From Ophiura sarsii (Eukaryota > Echinodermata > Ophiuroidea > Amphilepidida > Ophiuridae): a stretch of DNA of 64,000 bases. Location of the stretch: NCBI GenBank assembly GCA_035610835.1, contig CM069448.1:26003905-26067904 (forward strand). Direction: 5' to 3'. Both the position numbers and the translations under genes were made by a program. Below, one piece after another: positions 23,060-35,526 of the stretch. Below the pieces are notes generated by a model. It saw nothing but the letters and a program-made list of their open reading frames with translations, had not been told where the DNA came from and did no database searches. Numbering within the stretch: the first letter of the stretch is position 1; every line of letters starts with the position of its first letter.

Positions 23060-24778
23060 GTACACATTTGAAATTGTTAAGCGATATATTAATCTGAATG
23101 GGTAAACTTATGTGACCCATGACGAGTAGATAGGCACAATAAGACGACATGCTTGTAAATATTGAGATATTTATAGCATGATATGAATGATAAGGAACAT
23201 TTTGGTACCAAAGTCAATCTTATATCACATTCCAAACCAAGTTACAGATGATTCAAAATCACTTTGTCTTATTAAAAACATAAAATACAAATAGTCCGTT
23301 ATGGCCATTTTGGTGTTGGTTTTGTTAACAATTCAATAGAGTAAATGAAAATTGAATACCTCAAAATCATAGGCGTAAATCCGGGAAGGGGGGGGGGGGG
23401 GGGTATTTCCCACATGTGTGCTGTTAAAATTCAAATTAGCTACTCCTGCATTGTGCCTCATTTACTCATGTTGGGTCACATTATTCTATGCATGGATTGT
23501 ACATGTACAATGTACTGAAATTGCTAAAGATAAAAGTAATGCATCATCATACATACACATTAACAGATTAGTTGTAATTTGTGTGATGAATAAATAAAGT
23601 ACTATGTTTAGTGTAACGATGCTTCTGTACTCGTCTTCTCAACGGGTTGCCCAGAACTGTCGTTGGTCTCGTGATCTCGATGATATGTTTTGACGATATC
23701 AGAACTGGAAGAATATTACTCAATTCGCGCGCAAACACAACTTGTATATTGACTTATTAATGTTTTATTAATATACAAATTGATAAGTAGATTTCTTGGT
23801 TAACACAATGTAGATTGAAGTATCTCTAATTGTTTCACAATAATAATGTTTCACGACTATGCCGGAGTTAACTGTTTTTCTCGTATGCTCTCCATCATAG
23901 CCTTCAGCTTGGCGCTGCAGCAAAACTGACTTGATCTCAAGTTATCTCCACTATTTATTCCGTTATTAACTATACCACCCCACATCTTTAGTACACATTA
24001 CCAAATATGGAATTGAATTTAGCATCTACTGATTTCTGGCTAAAATAATGACATTCATATATCCCATCACCAAATTAGGAATAATAATATTATTTGTTTA
24101 TGTGCCTTAATGAATATGCATTAGTTTCAGGGAAACCCCATGACTACGTCACATTCTTGGACTATTCTAACATCACTGACCTTCTCATTATTAAGATCAT
24201 AATATTATGTTTTTATGGGAATCCCCATGTACGTCAGACATTCTTTAACTATAAATCTGATTACTCTCTGACCTCCTTTAGGGATTAACCTGTCTAGCCT
24301 GACTTTCTTGTAGTAGTCCTCCTATTTATATAGGCCACTAGATTTTACTGTTTGGAGTGAACATCTTCATTAGATATGATAGTTAATACTTTAATTGTAC
24401 AAGTTTAATTAACATAATTATCTTAATTAGTGAATTAATTCTGAGGAGTTCAACATGAAACTCTGTTTACAGTTAGTAAGATAGAAATAATGTTGAAACA
24501 TGTATTGTCATTTGTCTCTGTGTATTTTTGAAGCTGTTCAAAGAAGACAATAATATTGTTGCAACATTTATATCATTTGCCGCTACTCCTGCCTCACATA
24601 CCTGTATGTCTATGTATGTGGAGCCGCATATTCATATGTGATCAGCCCAATTTTATTTGTTCATACTTGTCAACAACAACAAAAATGACTGCGAAGCGGC
24701 CGAAATATAAGTGGGCAAAAACACAATAAACAATGACACAAATAATACATTATAACTATAGCTTTCTTTGCCAAATGT
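23060..24778. other. A+T-rich, no gene recognised
   Basis: Contains one poly-G tract near 23,388 in a GGCGTAAATCC context that resembles an element end, but no partner terminus. Otherwise nothing I can name. Confidence 0.4.
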
Positions 24779-25009
24779 AAACACTGTTATTCCACCAACA
24801 ACCATGTAAAGATGTCAAAGCTCATGTTAATGTTCTGTTTAATTTACGGAATGAAAAATATTGTCTGGAAATTTTGCTGCCGGAACCAAAAAGTAAATCC
24901 GTAAAATGGCAGCAAAATGTCCAGACAATATTTTTCATTCCGTAAAATAAACAGAACATTAACATAAGTTTTGACATCTTTACATGGTTGTTGGTGGAAT
25001 AACAGTGTT
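24779..25009. repeat. Long hairpin, ~102-bp arms and 26-bp loop
   Basis: Arms 24,779-24,881 and 24,908-25,009 are reverse complements with only a few mismatches or one-base gaps. Key words: AACACTGTTATTCCACCAAC on the left and its complement at the right end; GGCAGCAAAAT next to the loop. No gene. It may be a MITE; I could not define a clean target duplication. Confidence 0.88.
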
Positions 25010-25204
25010 GACTTAGATGTACTATATTATGTGCAGGTATTTGGGCCAATGTGGCTGATTGTAATCACGCTAATTAGCATAATTAGTATTTGCATTAACG
25101 GAAAAATCCGTATAATTACGCAGAAAATACGGCATATTTTTTTGATTGGCTAGCAAAACCGGACCGGCGATGGCGTATGTCTTATCTGTATGCCGCCATT
25201 GATA
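25010..25204. other. No recognised feature
   Basis: Short A+T-rich spacer. Confidence 0.4.
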
Positions 25205-25475
25205 TTTTATCTCAGTGCCTTGACTAATCTAAAGCTAGTCCAGCCAGCTTGACTAACCCAAAGCTAGTCAAGCCAGCTTGACTAACATAAGCTAGTCCAG
25301 CCACAGACTAGTCTAGCAGAACAAATCAAGCTTGTCAAGTCGGCCATAACCTATCCAGCAGGCTTGACTAATCTGCTTGACTAGTTTAAGCTAGTCCAGC
25401 AGGCTTGACTAACCTGCTCGATTAGTTTAAAGTTAGTCCAGCCTGTGCCTGATTAGTTTAAGTTTGCAGTGTACT
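25205..25475. mobile_element. TIR element remnant built of AGCTTGACTAA words
   Basis: More than ten degenerate copies of GCTTGACTAA and its approximate complement TTAGTC(A)AGC alternate, ending in TTTGCAGTGTA. That end is the complement of TACACTGCAAA, the start of the array at 18,949. The left end is not clear. Confidence 0.65.
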
Positions 25476-25482
25476 CCTTGTA

Positions 25483-26159
25483 CAGGGTGTCTCAAAAAAA
25501 TTAGGACTCTGTTTCATGACGGTGTAATTCGTATTGTATTCATTGGACCATGACCAATTTAGTCTCAATGTAAAGCCCAAATTATTATTATGATATCCTG
25601 AAAATATAAGATCAATCCGATGCAAAATAAGAAAACTAGCGTGCTTTGCGTAAACCATGTCATTTACTGGTTTGTACAATGGGATCTACATGTACAGACC
25701 AGTTTAATAACATGGTTTACGTTTCAATACGTTATAATAATTAGTAAATAATCTATCAGTCAATAGCAAAGTTTAGTTTGGTAATCCATTTAATTCTGGC
25801 ACAAATCAATACTTGCTCAAAAGATCCGCAAAACAGATGCATGCATATTCTGTGCAAATTAAACAAGTTTTGTTAAACAGTTCTCGAACCCACTGTGGAT
25901 GGTTCATTGAGTTACAAGTCGAGCACTTTCATATTACTCGACTGTTACTGTGTGAATTCCCATTGTACAAACCAGTAAATGACATGGTTTACACAAAGTA
26001 CGCTAGTTTTCTTATTTTTCATCGGATTGATCTCATATTTTCAGGATATCATAATTATTAATTGGGCTTTATATTGAGACTAAATTGGTCATGGTCCAAT
26101 GATTATAATAAGAATTACACCGTCATGAAACAGAGTCCTAATTTTTTTGAGACACCCTG
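25483..26159. mobile_element. Foldback/MITE with ~200-bp TIRs (CAGGGTGTCTC)
   Basis: Outer ends CAGGGTGTCTCAAAAAAA and its facing complement are flanked by TA on both sides. The arms (about 25,483-25,687 and 25,958-26,159) match over ~200 bases with scattered differences, including ATTAGGACTCTGTTTCATGA and CATGTCATTTACTGGTTTG. No coding capacity in the ~270-bp centre. Confidence 0.85.
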
Positions 26160-26464
26160 TATAATAACAAATTAATTATTAATTACAGCAATTTGAACTG
26201 AAGTAGCACGTCATACGTATTACCATCCGTTATTCAATCCAAAAGGTAGTATTGAGTTTAACATTATCCACGTGGTTAAGTTAGTTTTACCTTAACAAAT
26301 GATTCAGAAATCTTCCCTAACTTTTTTCAAAGTCTTATCTCAAGATTACTGATCCAATCAATATAGGACTAGAACTTCAAATCCAAACGCGTCTTCCGCT
26401 GACGTAAGGCCTGATTTCTTCAACATTTCCCCTGTGCCTAATGTAGATGCCAACCAAGAGTTTA
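26160..26464. other. Spacer 3' of the glycosyltransferase-like gene
   Basis: No repeat or gene recognised; it would hold the 3' untranslated part of the minus-strand gene if that gene is expressed. Confidence 0.4.
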
Positions 26465-29151
26465 ATGCCATGTTGTTCGATGTCCGGTGTGTGACAACGA
26501 TATACAAGATTCGCGGCTTTCGTTGAGATTTCGGCGTATTGTCTTCCGAATCATACCTTCAGAAGTTGATGGTTTCGCATTGTCTAATGCGTTCAAAAAT
26601 GTCTCTCTATATTTGAAGAGATATCGTAGAACGGAATTCGGAATCCTCAAACAGTCTTGACACCACATTTCGAGTTTCATCCCATGCCTTGTCCACATAC
26701 GATGGGAAGTACTATGGGAGAAACCGTGTGCATGTCTGTCTTGGTTTTCAAAGCAATGTCGCTCAGCTGAGTCGGCCAAGTGTTGGGATGTATATGCGAT
26801 CGATTCTATCTAATATTGCCGTGCGCGTGAGTTTCTTAACACTTTTCGAAATCTTGTGAAGTTGTAAAGAGAGTACGCGTCCTCCAAGAACCATTGCTCG
26901 TTGTTTCCTTTTATCAATTTGGTATTCGGAAGACGAGAACAATAGTTTTTCTCTAACCAATTTTGAAGGGTTTCAAACGTTAAAGAAGTGTGTGTCGCCA
27001 TCATTTGCATCCACATCTTTTTAGATGCTACGATATTTGTCATTGGTTGCATTTTTATATATTGCCCTTGCCATTGAAAGGTACCACAACAGTCAGCGTT
27101 TATCACGGTAATGTTACTTTCCATGGCTTCCGCGTTGCCACCAGCGTTGTTGTAAACGTGTTCTGAAATCGGAAGTATGTCGATATCCGATGTCATCAAA
27201 ACATCGTTCGGTTGAATAAACGGCTGTGTTGCAACAAACAACCGGCCGATTTGTGCTACGCGTGTGCTTCGTAATGGTGGCGAATGAATATGTATAAAAC
27301 GAGCTTTGGCGTTGATGGATAACCCGGCGCTTTTGACAAGTTGTCCAATTTGTGTATTCCATACATCCGTGGGTCCAGTGCCGATTATTGTTGGCACCTA
27401 TCCAAGTCGTTTCCATCCAGCAATTGCAAAAGGTACCAAACATGTATGAACAGTTTTGCAGTTTGATTTCATCCGCGTGACGAGCAGTATTATCAATATA
27501 AACACTACCAACTATTTCAGAATCAATGCGTTTTGTTCGGGAAGGGAACAGAAGTTCCAAATTCCCCACACCAAAATGAGGCATGGTGTAGGACATTATC
27601 CTTCATCAACGGCAAAATGGTTGTCTGTAGGAATTTCGCGTCTGCCCCAAAAGAGTCGTCATGTTTAAACTTGAACATTGATTCCATCTCATGAATGATT
27701 CCCTTGGAAACCCACATGCCTGCTTGAACAGGTTTTCCACAATACCCAGGGTGGTCATGCATGAATGATATGATTTTTCCCCCAGAACTTAGCCATGATT
27801 TAACGGCTGTTACTTCTCGAGTTGAAAGTCGAGAATCGGCATCGCGAATGATGAATGCCTCCACTTTGTCGTCTAAACTAACTTGAAATCACCACAATCG
27901 TCCCAAGACCGATTTTTGTAATGTATCTGAAAATTCGTTAAATTCCACGTTTTTCTCAACGTTTTAATAACTTGGCGATAACATATGTTGGTACAGTATC
28001 ATCATGATAGATACGAACTTTCCCACCCGGGGTAATTTTTCCTAGCCAATGCGACATTCTGTAACCTTCCCCCGACGTAGCGAGGGTCTGAACCATACAA
28101 AGAAAATTAGTTTTCCCTTTCACTTTTTTGCATGTTTGGTGTCGGGTGATGGAGAGGCACACTTGACGACATCCATCTTGTCAAGTTTTTCAAGCGAAGA
28201 TGGTTGCACTTTGCCTGAACGCCCGTTATTATTTATGCGCCCCTTGTTATCGGGTAAACGCAAATTTGTACAGTGTTGATGGTATATTTTGAAGCCATGG
28301 CACGGATTATGCATATTGACGCCGCGTATTTTTTTCAATTCGTAGATGACTACGTTTTCAGCACCTGGAACGTGGGGAAACACACCCATTAGTTTCGAAA
28401 TCACTTGTTCAGGAATTTTCATTGAAAAAATAAACGCGTCATGTGAACCTACATAATGAGTACATTGGTCGTTAGTATTAGTATTTCGCATGCCTGTTAA
28501 ACACGCCGACGGCTCTCTGCGCGATACAGTTACTATTGTGTTTTCCGTAGCAATGAGAGCGTATTCAATACCTTCGCCTATATAAATGTCCGTGTGTATT
28601 ATCATTTTAACTCCGTCTAACTTTGACGCGAATGCGAATAAATCACCATAGGTAACTGTCGAATTATATTGTATAACGCTAATATTAAGAGTATTGATCA
28701 TTTCAGCATGAACACTTGTTTCGTTTTGAGTGCACAACATGAAGACACTTTTCATTTTTTTCAACACTATTAAATTCGCTTCCAAAGTCAACCGTATTTC
28801 ATGTAGCCGAGAAGGAAATATTATTGATGGCGGACATCTTGAAATAAAATGCAGACAACTCAACGTAGTCTGGTTCATAGTAATAACAGGCGTTTTTGTC
28901 GGAGCAGTGCTAGAATTAACAGACGGCTTCTGCAGTGGTTCTTCGGACATTTCTTTGACACCAGAAGACCGCAACATTGTTGTATTCGTTGAAGTATCTT
29001 CCCAGTAGACACGGCCGTGCCATATCTCTTTGATTTTGCGGCGACTCGGTGGGCGATAACGCGCCACCACGACCAACAGGAGGCAAATGCATGCGGCCGC
29101 GAAAATAAAGAATAGCTTCGACTTTTTATTTGCTTTCATTTTAAAAATCAT
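26465..29151 (-). pseudogene. Intronless type II membrane glycosyltransferase-like gene, frame-broken
   Basis: Reads from 29,151 downward without introns. Residues 14-30 (LFFIFAAACICLLLVVV) form a signal anchor after a basic N-terminus, and six N-glycosylation sequons follow, suggesting a Golgi-lumenal enzyme. The first segment (to ~28,140) has HTDIYIGEG, YVGSHDAFIFSM and GAENVVIYEL, a pattern I associate with nucleotide-sugar-dependent transferases. A second segment (~27,970-27,530) has RDADSRLSTRE and MHDHPGYC. A third (~27,400-26,810) has a DxD-type DVLMTSDIDILP. A last part to ~26,465 continues in frame after one stop. Frame changes lie near 28,140, 27,955, 27,530 and 27,400, with a stop at 26,810. 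Some fall next to homopolymers, so base-calling errors are possible. The donor sugar and acceptor are unknown. A second copy lies at 62.4-64 kb. Confidence 0.6.
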
Positions 29152-30320
29152 ATATATACTCGAATATACACCATATAAAGTAAAGGATCTGTTGTCACCT
29201 AGAGTAGTAAATGTCTACTATACTCGTAACAGGCCTTGTCGGTCGCGCTCTCCAACTTCAACTTCACATATCAACTCTAGTGTGTACAAAAGTGTCAAGT
29301 TAATTTTCCAATTTAATTCATTCATTCGCTAGAAACCCTGCATGCACTGTGCAGCGTTTGTGCAGTCAGGCGTGTGTGTGTGATAGTTACTGTGTCAGGT
29401 ATAGGGAAAATTGTTGCCTCGCTGGGTATGCGCACAATATTGGGCGCGAAAAGGAAGTGCCAAGCTTTTCACCGATAGAGGGCTATTGATGACCAAAACA
29501 ACGGGAATGATCAAAGCTACTGATAGCCGCTTGAACGCAAGAATTTGGTCATTGGGTTGCGAAGCTACCATCAAAAAACCTTCAATTTTGTGGGCGATTT
29601 TTCCGGGCTACACTCAAATTTTGACGATAGTATCACTTATATTTGTGTGTGTGGAAGTGCATTACTATTTTTGCATAATTCTGTTTTTGTAAAGGGAATT
29701 AATAGACTACTTGTTGCTTGATATTCAGTTTGAACGGATGATTTGTGTGGGTTAATTAAATAGTTATGAGCATTTTAATTCAAAATATGGACTATAAATT
29801 GAGGTTTTTTGACCTTTGAAGCGTGATATTGGGTGTAAATTTTTAACTTGACACCTAGAGTTAAGTCGCCAACGACGGAAATTGGACGAATATCGACGAA
29901 TGTTGCCAAATCTGTGAAAAATACAAGCCAACCGGTTGCATTCATTTGGCCGCCATCGTCGGTGGTCTCTTTCACAATATGACTGCCGGTGCTGATTTCT
30001 TTTATGGAAACATGCGCATGGCCCTAATGTGTACAAATGTGCTCATGAAGTCGGAGTTCAAAAACTCCAGTGTCCTGTCTATCGACCTGCATTTTCCGCG
30101 ACGAAATATGTTGTTCGTCCGCAGTCATCGACGAAACAATGGTACACAACGTTGCAACGGTCCGCCACATGTATCCAACGAGGGACACGCCTACGCCAAA
30201 CGCATGCTTGACGTCCTAAAATAGCCGTTCATCAAGGCTTTGTGGCGGTAAAACAGTGTGAGCGTACTCTATTAAATTTGTGGACTTCGCGCCTCGCTTG
30301 GTGGCGCTCGGCACGTCTTT
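29152..30320. other. Region 5' of the glycosyltransferase-like gene
   Basis: Should contain the promoter if the gene is transcribed; I see no clear core element. Two plus frames of 92-93 codons have no recognisable motifs. Confidence 0.4.
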
Positions 30321-30328
30321 GACAAAGA

Positions 30329-30937
30329 CAGACGACGATGGACACGCGAAAACCTAAATTTTGAATTCGTATTGGAATAACACGTCAGTGGCGTAGCTCG
30401 GGGGGGCAGGGGGGGGGGGGCAAATGCCCCCCCCCTGACGAAAAAACCCCATTTGTGCCCCCGCCCCCCACCCCCTAAAAATAAAAAAAAGTGAGAAAAA
30501 AAACGAAATAGGAAAAAATTGAGAAAAAAGACCGAGGTTATTAGCCAAAATAGAAGGCAAAATTGTAAATGGAGTACATTTACTGCGCGATTTTTTTTTA
30601 CTGTGCGATTTTTTTTTGGACTGTGCGAAATTTTTCGACATTACCCGTGACTAAGTGACTAGAATTTTTTTTTGGGCAACCTTTTACGAGAATTTTAGAA
30701 ATCTTGCCCCCCCTGAAAAAAATCCTAGCTACGCCACTGTAACACGTAATCGAGAATGTTGATCTAATCATTTTGAAAAATTCATCATAGGTTAGAAGAA
30801 AAAATTTCCAATCACAAACCGTTGTGGGTGGCTAACCACCCGCAGTATCAGTATTATTTTTGAATTTAAACCGTTGTTAAGCGTTCGCATATTTTAACCT
30901 AAATACTCGTGAATACGCCCGTGTCCAGCGTCGTCTG
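30329..30937. mobile_element. CAGACGA-family element with a nested MITE
   Basis: Ends CAGACGACGATGGACACG and CGTGTCCAGCGTCGTCTG; flanks GACAAAGA at 30,321-30,328 and 30,938-30,945 are identical. The CAGTGGCG MITE at 30,386-30,739 is inserted inside it. Without that, the element is close in length and sequence to the 11.2 kb copy. Confidence 0.9.
30386..30739. mobile_element. hAT-type MITE nested in the CAGACGA element
   Basis: Ends CAGTGGCGTAGCTCGG and CTAGCTACGCCACTG; flanking 8-bp duplication TAACACGT at 30,378-30,385 and 30,740-30,747. Poly-G/poly-C paired near the left end, T-rich segments with ACTGTGCGA words in the body. Confidence 0.93.
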
Positions 30938-30945
30938 GACAAAGA

Positions 30946-31423
30946 CTATAACAAGACATACCACTCGTAATATGGACGTCAATACACATCGTTGATACCG
31001 ACAAATATTTATGGTTCGCATGACAACTTTCATTTGACGAACGCCCACGTCATTCCCGCTCTCATCCACAAAGTCATGGATGTATTATCAGTATCTCAAT
31101 TGTGATAGTCATATTTCCTTCGAGTCGAGTCACATTCATTTAATTTTTTTCCTTTTTCTCTTTCTTCTTTTTCTCTTTTTTATCCTTTCTATCTATCCCA
31201 ATTTCTGATTATTTATCAGCGTTTCAGCGTATTCATTAGTCCCAAATGCAGTACCTAGTGTTTCAAGTGAGGGTACATGTAGGGCGCCCTTACTGGTTAC
31301 CATTAACATCATGTTACATATAACATCATACATGGGCAGTATCATTCGCCATTCGCCATTAAAGTTCGTCAGTTCGTTACTTGGGGCGGGTCGGTCACTA
31401 GCGGGTGCACTCACTATATTATA
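30946..31423. other. No recognised gene
   Basis: Spacer with a T/C-rich tract near 31,140-31,190. Confidence 0.4.
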
Positions 31424-32713
31424 GGGGGGGGGGGGGGGGTACCGCGCCATTTTGCCTTATTTTGCGAAAACGATCGTGGTTGTCATCACGTGATACGTAC
31501 AGTTCAAAAAAATATTTACACTGTTTTAACGAAATGCACTATGGGATTGTGTTACCAGCCTAAAATCAAAGAGGTCGCAAACTTGCTTACAATTGTAAAT
31601 TGCGCGGCCTAGCTATAACAAGCTAAAAGCGACATCTGTGAATGTATAAACAAAGTGTGCAAAGGAGAAATTGTTGGGCACACTGGTAAAATGATTTTAC
31701 AACAAGTTTTGCTATCATTATCAAACTGAACTCAATTTAAATCACTTATTTATCGAGCAATAATATAATTGTTTACGCATTTTAATTGTTTAGATACAAA
31801 GTTAAATAAATCAAGAGTTAAATGATAGTCTATAGATAAATAAATAAAAAGACAACTATAAACGCATGGGCGGTCTTTATAATTTATAAAAATTGACAAA
31901 ACAATGATGTTACATTAATCCACCATCAAGTTTAAAAGATAGAAAAATAAAAGGACAACAAGCAATTTCCGGGAATCGAACCCGTGATTGCCAATTGCCA
32001 ACGACATGTCCAACGTACGTACGCCACAGAGACCGATGAGTATAATTGTGATAGTTTTAATATTTAGCCATATCCATCCATTTATTTATAACGAACGGAT
32101 TTTTATTGTGCAATTTTTGCCAAATTTGTGTGTTTCTCGCGCACAATATGTGTTTGTAATGTGATTATACTCCTTTTTTTGAAAAGGTAAAAAACGTTGA
32201 TATTTTCGAACACAACAAATGCCGTCATTTATCATACGGTCCAAAAACATTGGTAGCGGTATGGTGTAGAATGTCCCAAGTATGCAAATGATCTCACTGA
32301 ATACAATGTCATGCTCTACCACACATCAACCCAGTAAATCCATACCCTTACCCAATCATTGCTCGACTAAAGTGTTGCATTATTCATGTTACGATCTGTT
32401 ATACACCATGTACACAGCAAACATGCACCGGGGTCATGGGTTAATGCGCTAGTATTCTACATTCCCGACAGACACTCTACTCTGTTCAAAGGCACAAAAA
32501 GTGGACTTGTTTTTCGATTTTCTTTCTCGAATTGTTTAGAAAACCATCCATTTTAGAACATCTGAAATTTAAAATGAACTGCCCACCTGGGAAAGTATGA
32601 TGCCAAAGGCATATTTTTTGCACGTAAATCCAATACAAGAGTTCTAAAAATCGACAAAAATATGACGTCATAACCATTGCTTCGAGACAAAATGGCGCGG
32701 TACCCCACCCCCT
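31424..32713. mobile_element. TIR element, poly-G plus TACCGCGCCATTTTG ends
   Basis: A poly-G run followed by TACCGCGCCATTTTG (31,440-31,454) faces the exact complement at 32,688-32,702 followed by a C-rich end. TA flanks both sides. The 1.3 kb interior contains a tRNA-like segment (minus) and a 78-codon minus frame of no known family. Confidence 0.65.
31971..32030 (-). repeat. tRNA-like (pol III A and B box) segment
   Basis: On the minus strand TGGCGTACGTACGTTGG resembles an A box and GGGTTCGATTCCCGG is a well-formed B box, about 30 bases apart, as in a tRNA or a SINE head. The acceptor stem cannot be closed convincingly, so I do not call a tRNA gene. Confidence 0.5.
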
Positions 32714-34384
32714 AACTGTATTACTAGTGGACTAAAGGGAGCCCTCTGTTGATCATATCAATATCGACAGAATGACAGAACATAGACAATACTTTATCAT
32801 TAGGAACATTAGGAATTTACTCAGTGGCGTTACATGTAGGAACAAGAGCTGCATGCAATTATACAACGGTCAAACACTGAATAAAGGGGATAAGTAAAAA
32901 AAGAATGTCAGACACTGAATAAAGGGGATAATTAAAAATGAATAAAAAAAAGGTCAAAAAAAGGTTAAAAATAAAATCGACTATGGCATATTCTACATTC
33001 TAGGTGAGTATGTCTTTTCACACTGATTATGAGTGGCCTGAGTATTGGGACACTGACCATTGACATCTGACCTTAGTCCTTACCATAAACTGGATTGGGT
33101 CGCTAAGAGGTCCGGTTGAAAACTTAGCTTGTCATAAATATTGAATTTATAAATGTTTACCCTTGACTTCTAAAGGACCATAAATAATCAATGTCATTGT
33201 TTCATGTTTGTATTTTTCACAGTTTTCAGATTTTGTAATCGACATCGGAGTTTGATAATTCTTTCCAACCTAACTTTACACTATATAGGAAAGGAGGATC
33301 ACCCTTTTGAACTTGATAGAAGTATTTAATCAAAATATATTGATAGAAAACCCTTTCCTCTATATCACAGTAGAGTCTGCAGTGGTTTGCGTATGTACAA
33401 ATATGTATTTCCATCTAATTTGCATGAAATTTGTATACATTTTACACCTGAATTTGTATTTTTTGTTATAACATAAAATGTAGAATAGGTACGGATGCCA
33501 GATTTGGGCAAATTATTTATAAACACATTTTGCCAGACAGCATAAATACAAATATCTCGCCCATATCTATTAAAACAATGGGTTTAATTAATCTTAATTT
33601 TGGACAGTTTCACCAGTTTTCGTTTCATTCAAAACATCAATAAACCAATGCTGGAACCAAAATTCGCATGTTGTGCATAGGAAAAATTGTTCTGCTTCCA
33701 TTGTGAACATTTGAGCTCCTTAGCGATATCGATATTATCATGATTATATTTATATAGTGATTAGTAATTACTGGGTCTAAGAGACCTATTAATAGTTTCA
33801 GTTCATGTTTACTCATCAATTTGTTCAACAAAAATCGCCAGGTATTACTAGGCCCACAAATGCAATGGTTCTACATATTATGAGTACCAACGGGCCACGT
33901 ATGAACTTTTGTGAAGTATATTATCCAAATGGACGTGACTCGTCATTATGAAAACAGCAGCAGGCAGGATGGACCTCACTACCAACGTGGCACCAAGACG
34001 AATCTTGCCTAGTTAATTTTTTTTGATAGATTTGCGTAGATTGATGCGCTTTACTCCGTAAAGTAGTTTCGGTTGTAAACCAGGCAAGATTCTTCTTCCT
34101 GCACCGATGTGCGCGTGATAGCGCGTGGAAATGCATCAAAACAGCATAAGGCACGAGGGACGTTTACCCCCGGCGTTTACCGTCCGAATACCGGGCTAAT
34201 TAACGTACCAAATTGAAGAAAAATGTAAGCAACCTTTTTGCAGTGTAGGATGGGTGCACGGTATCTAATGCCGTATGTAATGCCGGGATGTAATGCTTAT
34301 ATCGAACCAGGCCATGCTTACCATACCATGCATTGCTTACTCCCGAATCTCAATATAAACTAATTTACAAATTTATAAAAACAT
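32714..34384. other. No recognised gene
   Basis: One small tandem duplication at 32,875-32,935 (CACTGAATAAAGGGGATAA twice). AATCTTGCCT near 34,010 and AGGCAAGATT near 34,083 form a short inverted pair. Otherwise unremarkable. Confidence 0.4.
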
Positions 34385-34710
34385 CAAATAAGCCATTTTT
34401 TAAATCCTTTTTTTTCTTTCTTTTTTCTTTTTTCTTTTATGAAAAACTCATCCCCCCTTGAATAAAGTTAAATTAATTCCCGTAAATCGATCTATTAACA
34501 GAGAGCCCTATAGTTGTGGTGCCATTCAAAGCTATAGTTTGATCAGATCCAAATTGGCGAAGCCTCATTACAGCAGCGAATGAATACAGAAGGACGTGTG
34601 CGCACAGGAAGGCAACAAACGCACAGTAAAATGTATATATAAACATGATTGCAGTGATCAGTGTAAAAGATTAATCTTAAGAGCCACTGACTCATATGTG
34701 ATTTTCAGTT
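34385..34710 (+). repeat. Diverged duplicate of 36.69-37.34 kb
   Basis: Shares ATCGATCTATTAACAGAGAG, CCAAATTGGCGAAGCCTCAT and ATGATTGCAGTGATCAGTGT with the block at 36,690-37,340 in the same order. The later block has ~300 bases that this one lacks between the second and third words. No gene. Confidence 0.75.
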
Positions 34711-34827
34711 ACATGAGAAAGTGCAGAGAATTTGGATGGTTTCCATTTAAAATATGAAAGTTACATCCCAAATATCTTATTTTTAAGATGAATAAAGAGA
34801 TCAAGTGTCAATATCTGTGAGATATTT

Positions 34828-35255
34828 AAGGCAACATTTCAGCATTCTGAATCAGTAATTTTGGCATTTTCTCACATTCTTACTAACTCAAAAACAGTGA
34901 TTCCTTCATATACATGTAGGTAGCACTATTAGGTAACAGGAGTAAAATCTGAACCCAAAGTGTGCGCATTCAAATTTGAATGAACTTAAACAACATCCCT
35001 ACCAAGTGGGTGGGTACAGGGACCCGCCTTTAGGGTCCTTGGTGAGGTGGAAGCTCCTGGGTTTAGGCATTTTTAGGGCAACTTTTCAACATTCTGAAGA
35101 AGTAATTCTGGAATTTTCTCACATTCCTGCTAACTAAAAACAATGATTCTTAATCTTACATAATAGGTATTACTATTAGGTAGATAGGTAACTGAGTAAA
35201 ATCGAAATACAAAGTGTGCCCATTCAAATTCTAACTTGAACATCCTCCAAACCAA
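34828..35255 (+). repeat. Diverged tandem duplication, ~256-bp period
   Basis: GCAACATTTCAGCATTCTGA (34,832) and GCAACTTTTCAACATTCTGA (35,078) head two similar ~170-base segments that both end near GTGTGC(G/C)CATTCAAATT. Confidence 0.7.
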
Positions 35256-35526
35256 GAACATGAAGGATGCTCAAATCCAAATTCTTTTACTTCAAATTTT
35301 TTTTCCATTGCCTTCTTTTCTCCCATTATCATGTTGAAACCTGTAGTAAAAATGCGCGAGAAAAATGTTTCAGTTTTTAAAAACTAAAATGTTCCAGAAA
35401 AACGTTCCTGAAGCCATCTTGTTAAGCTTGAAATTTATGGATGCCGTGACCCGTAACCCACCCCACCCATTTTCGCTGCCTATGCTCCTTATCCTTCCCC
35501 CCTTCTTCCTTTGTGTCGTCATCTTA

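Noticed and set aside
29411..30224. Plus frames of 92-93 codons upstream of the glycosyltransferase-like gene
   Set aside because: No motifs, no supporting splice or promoter context.
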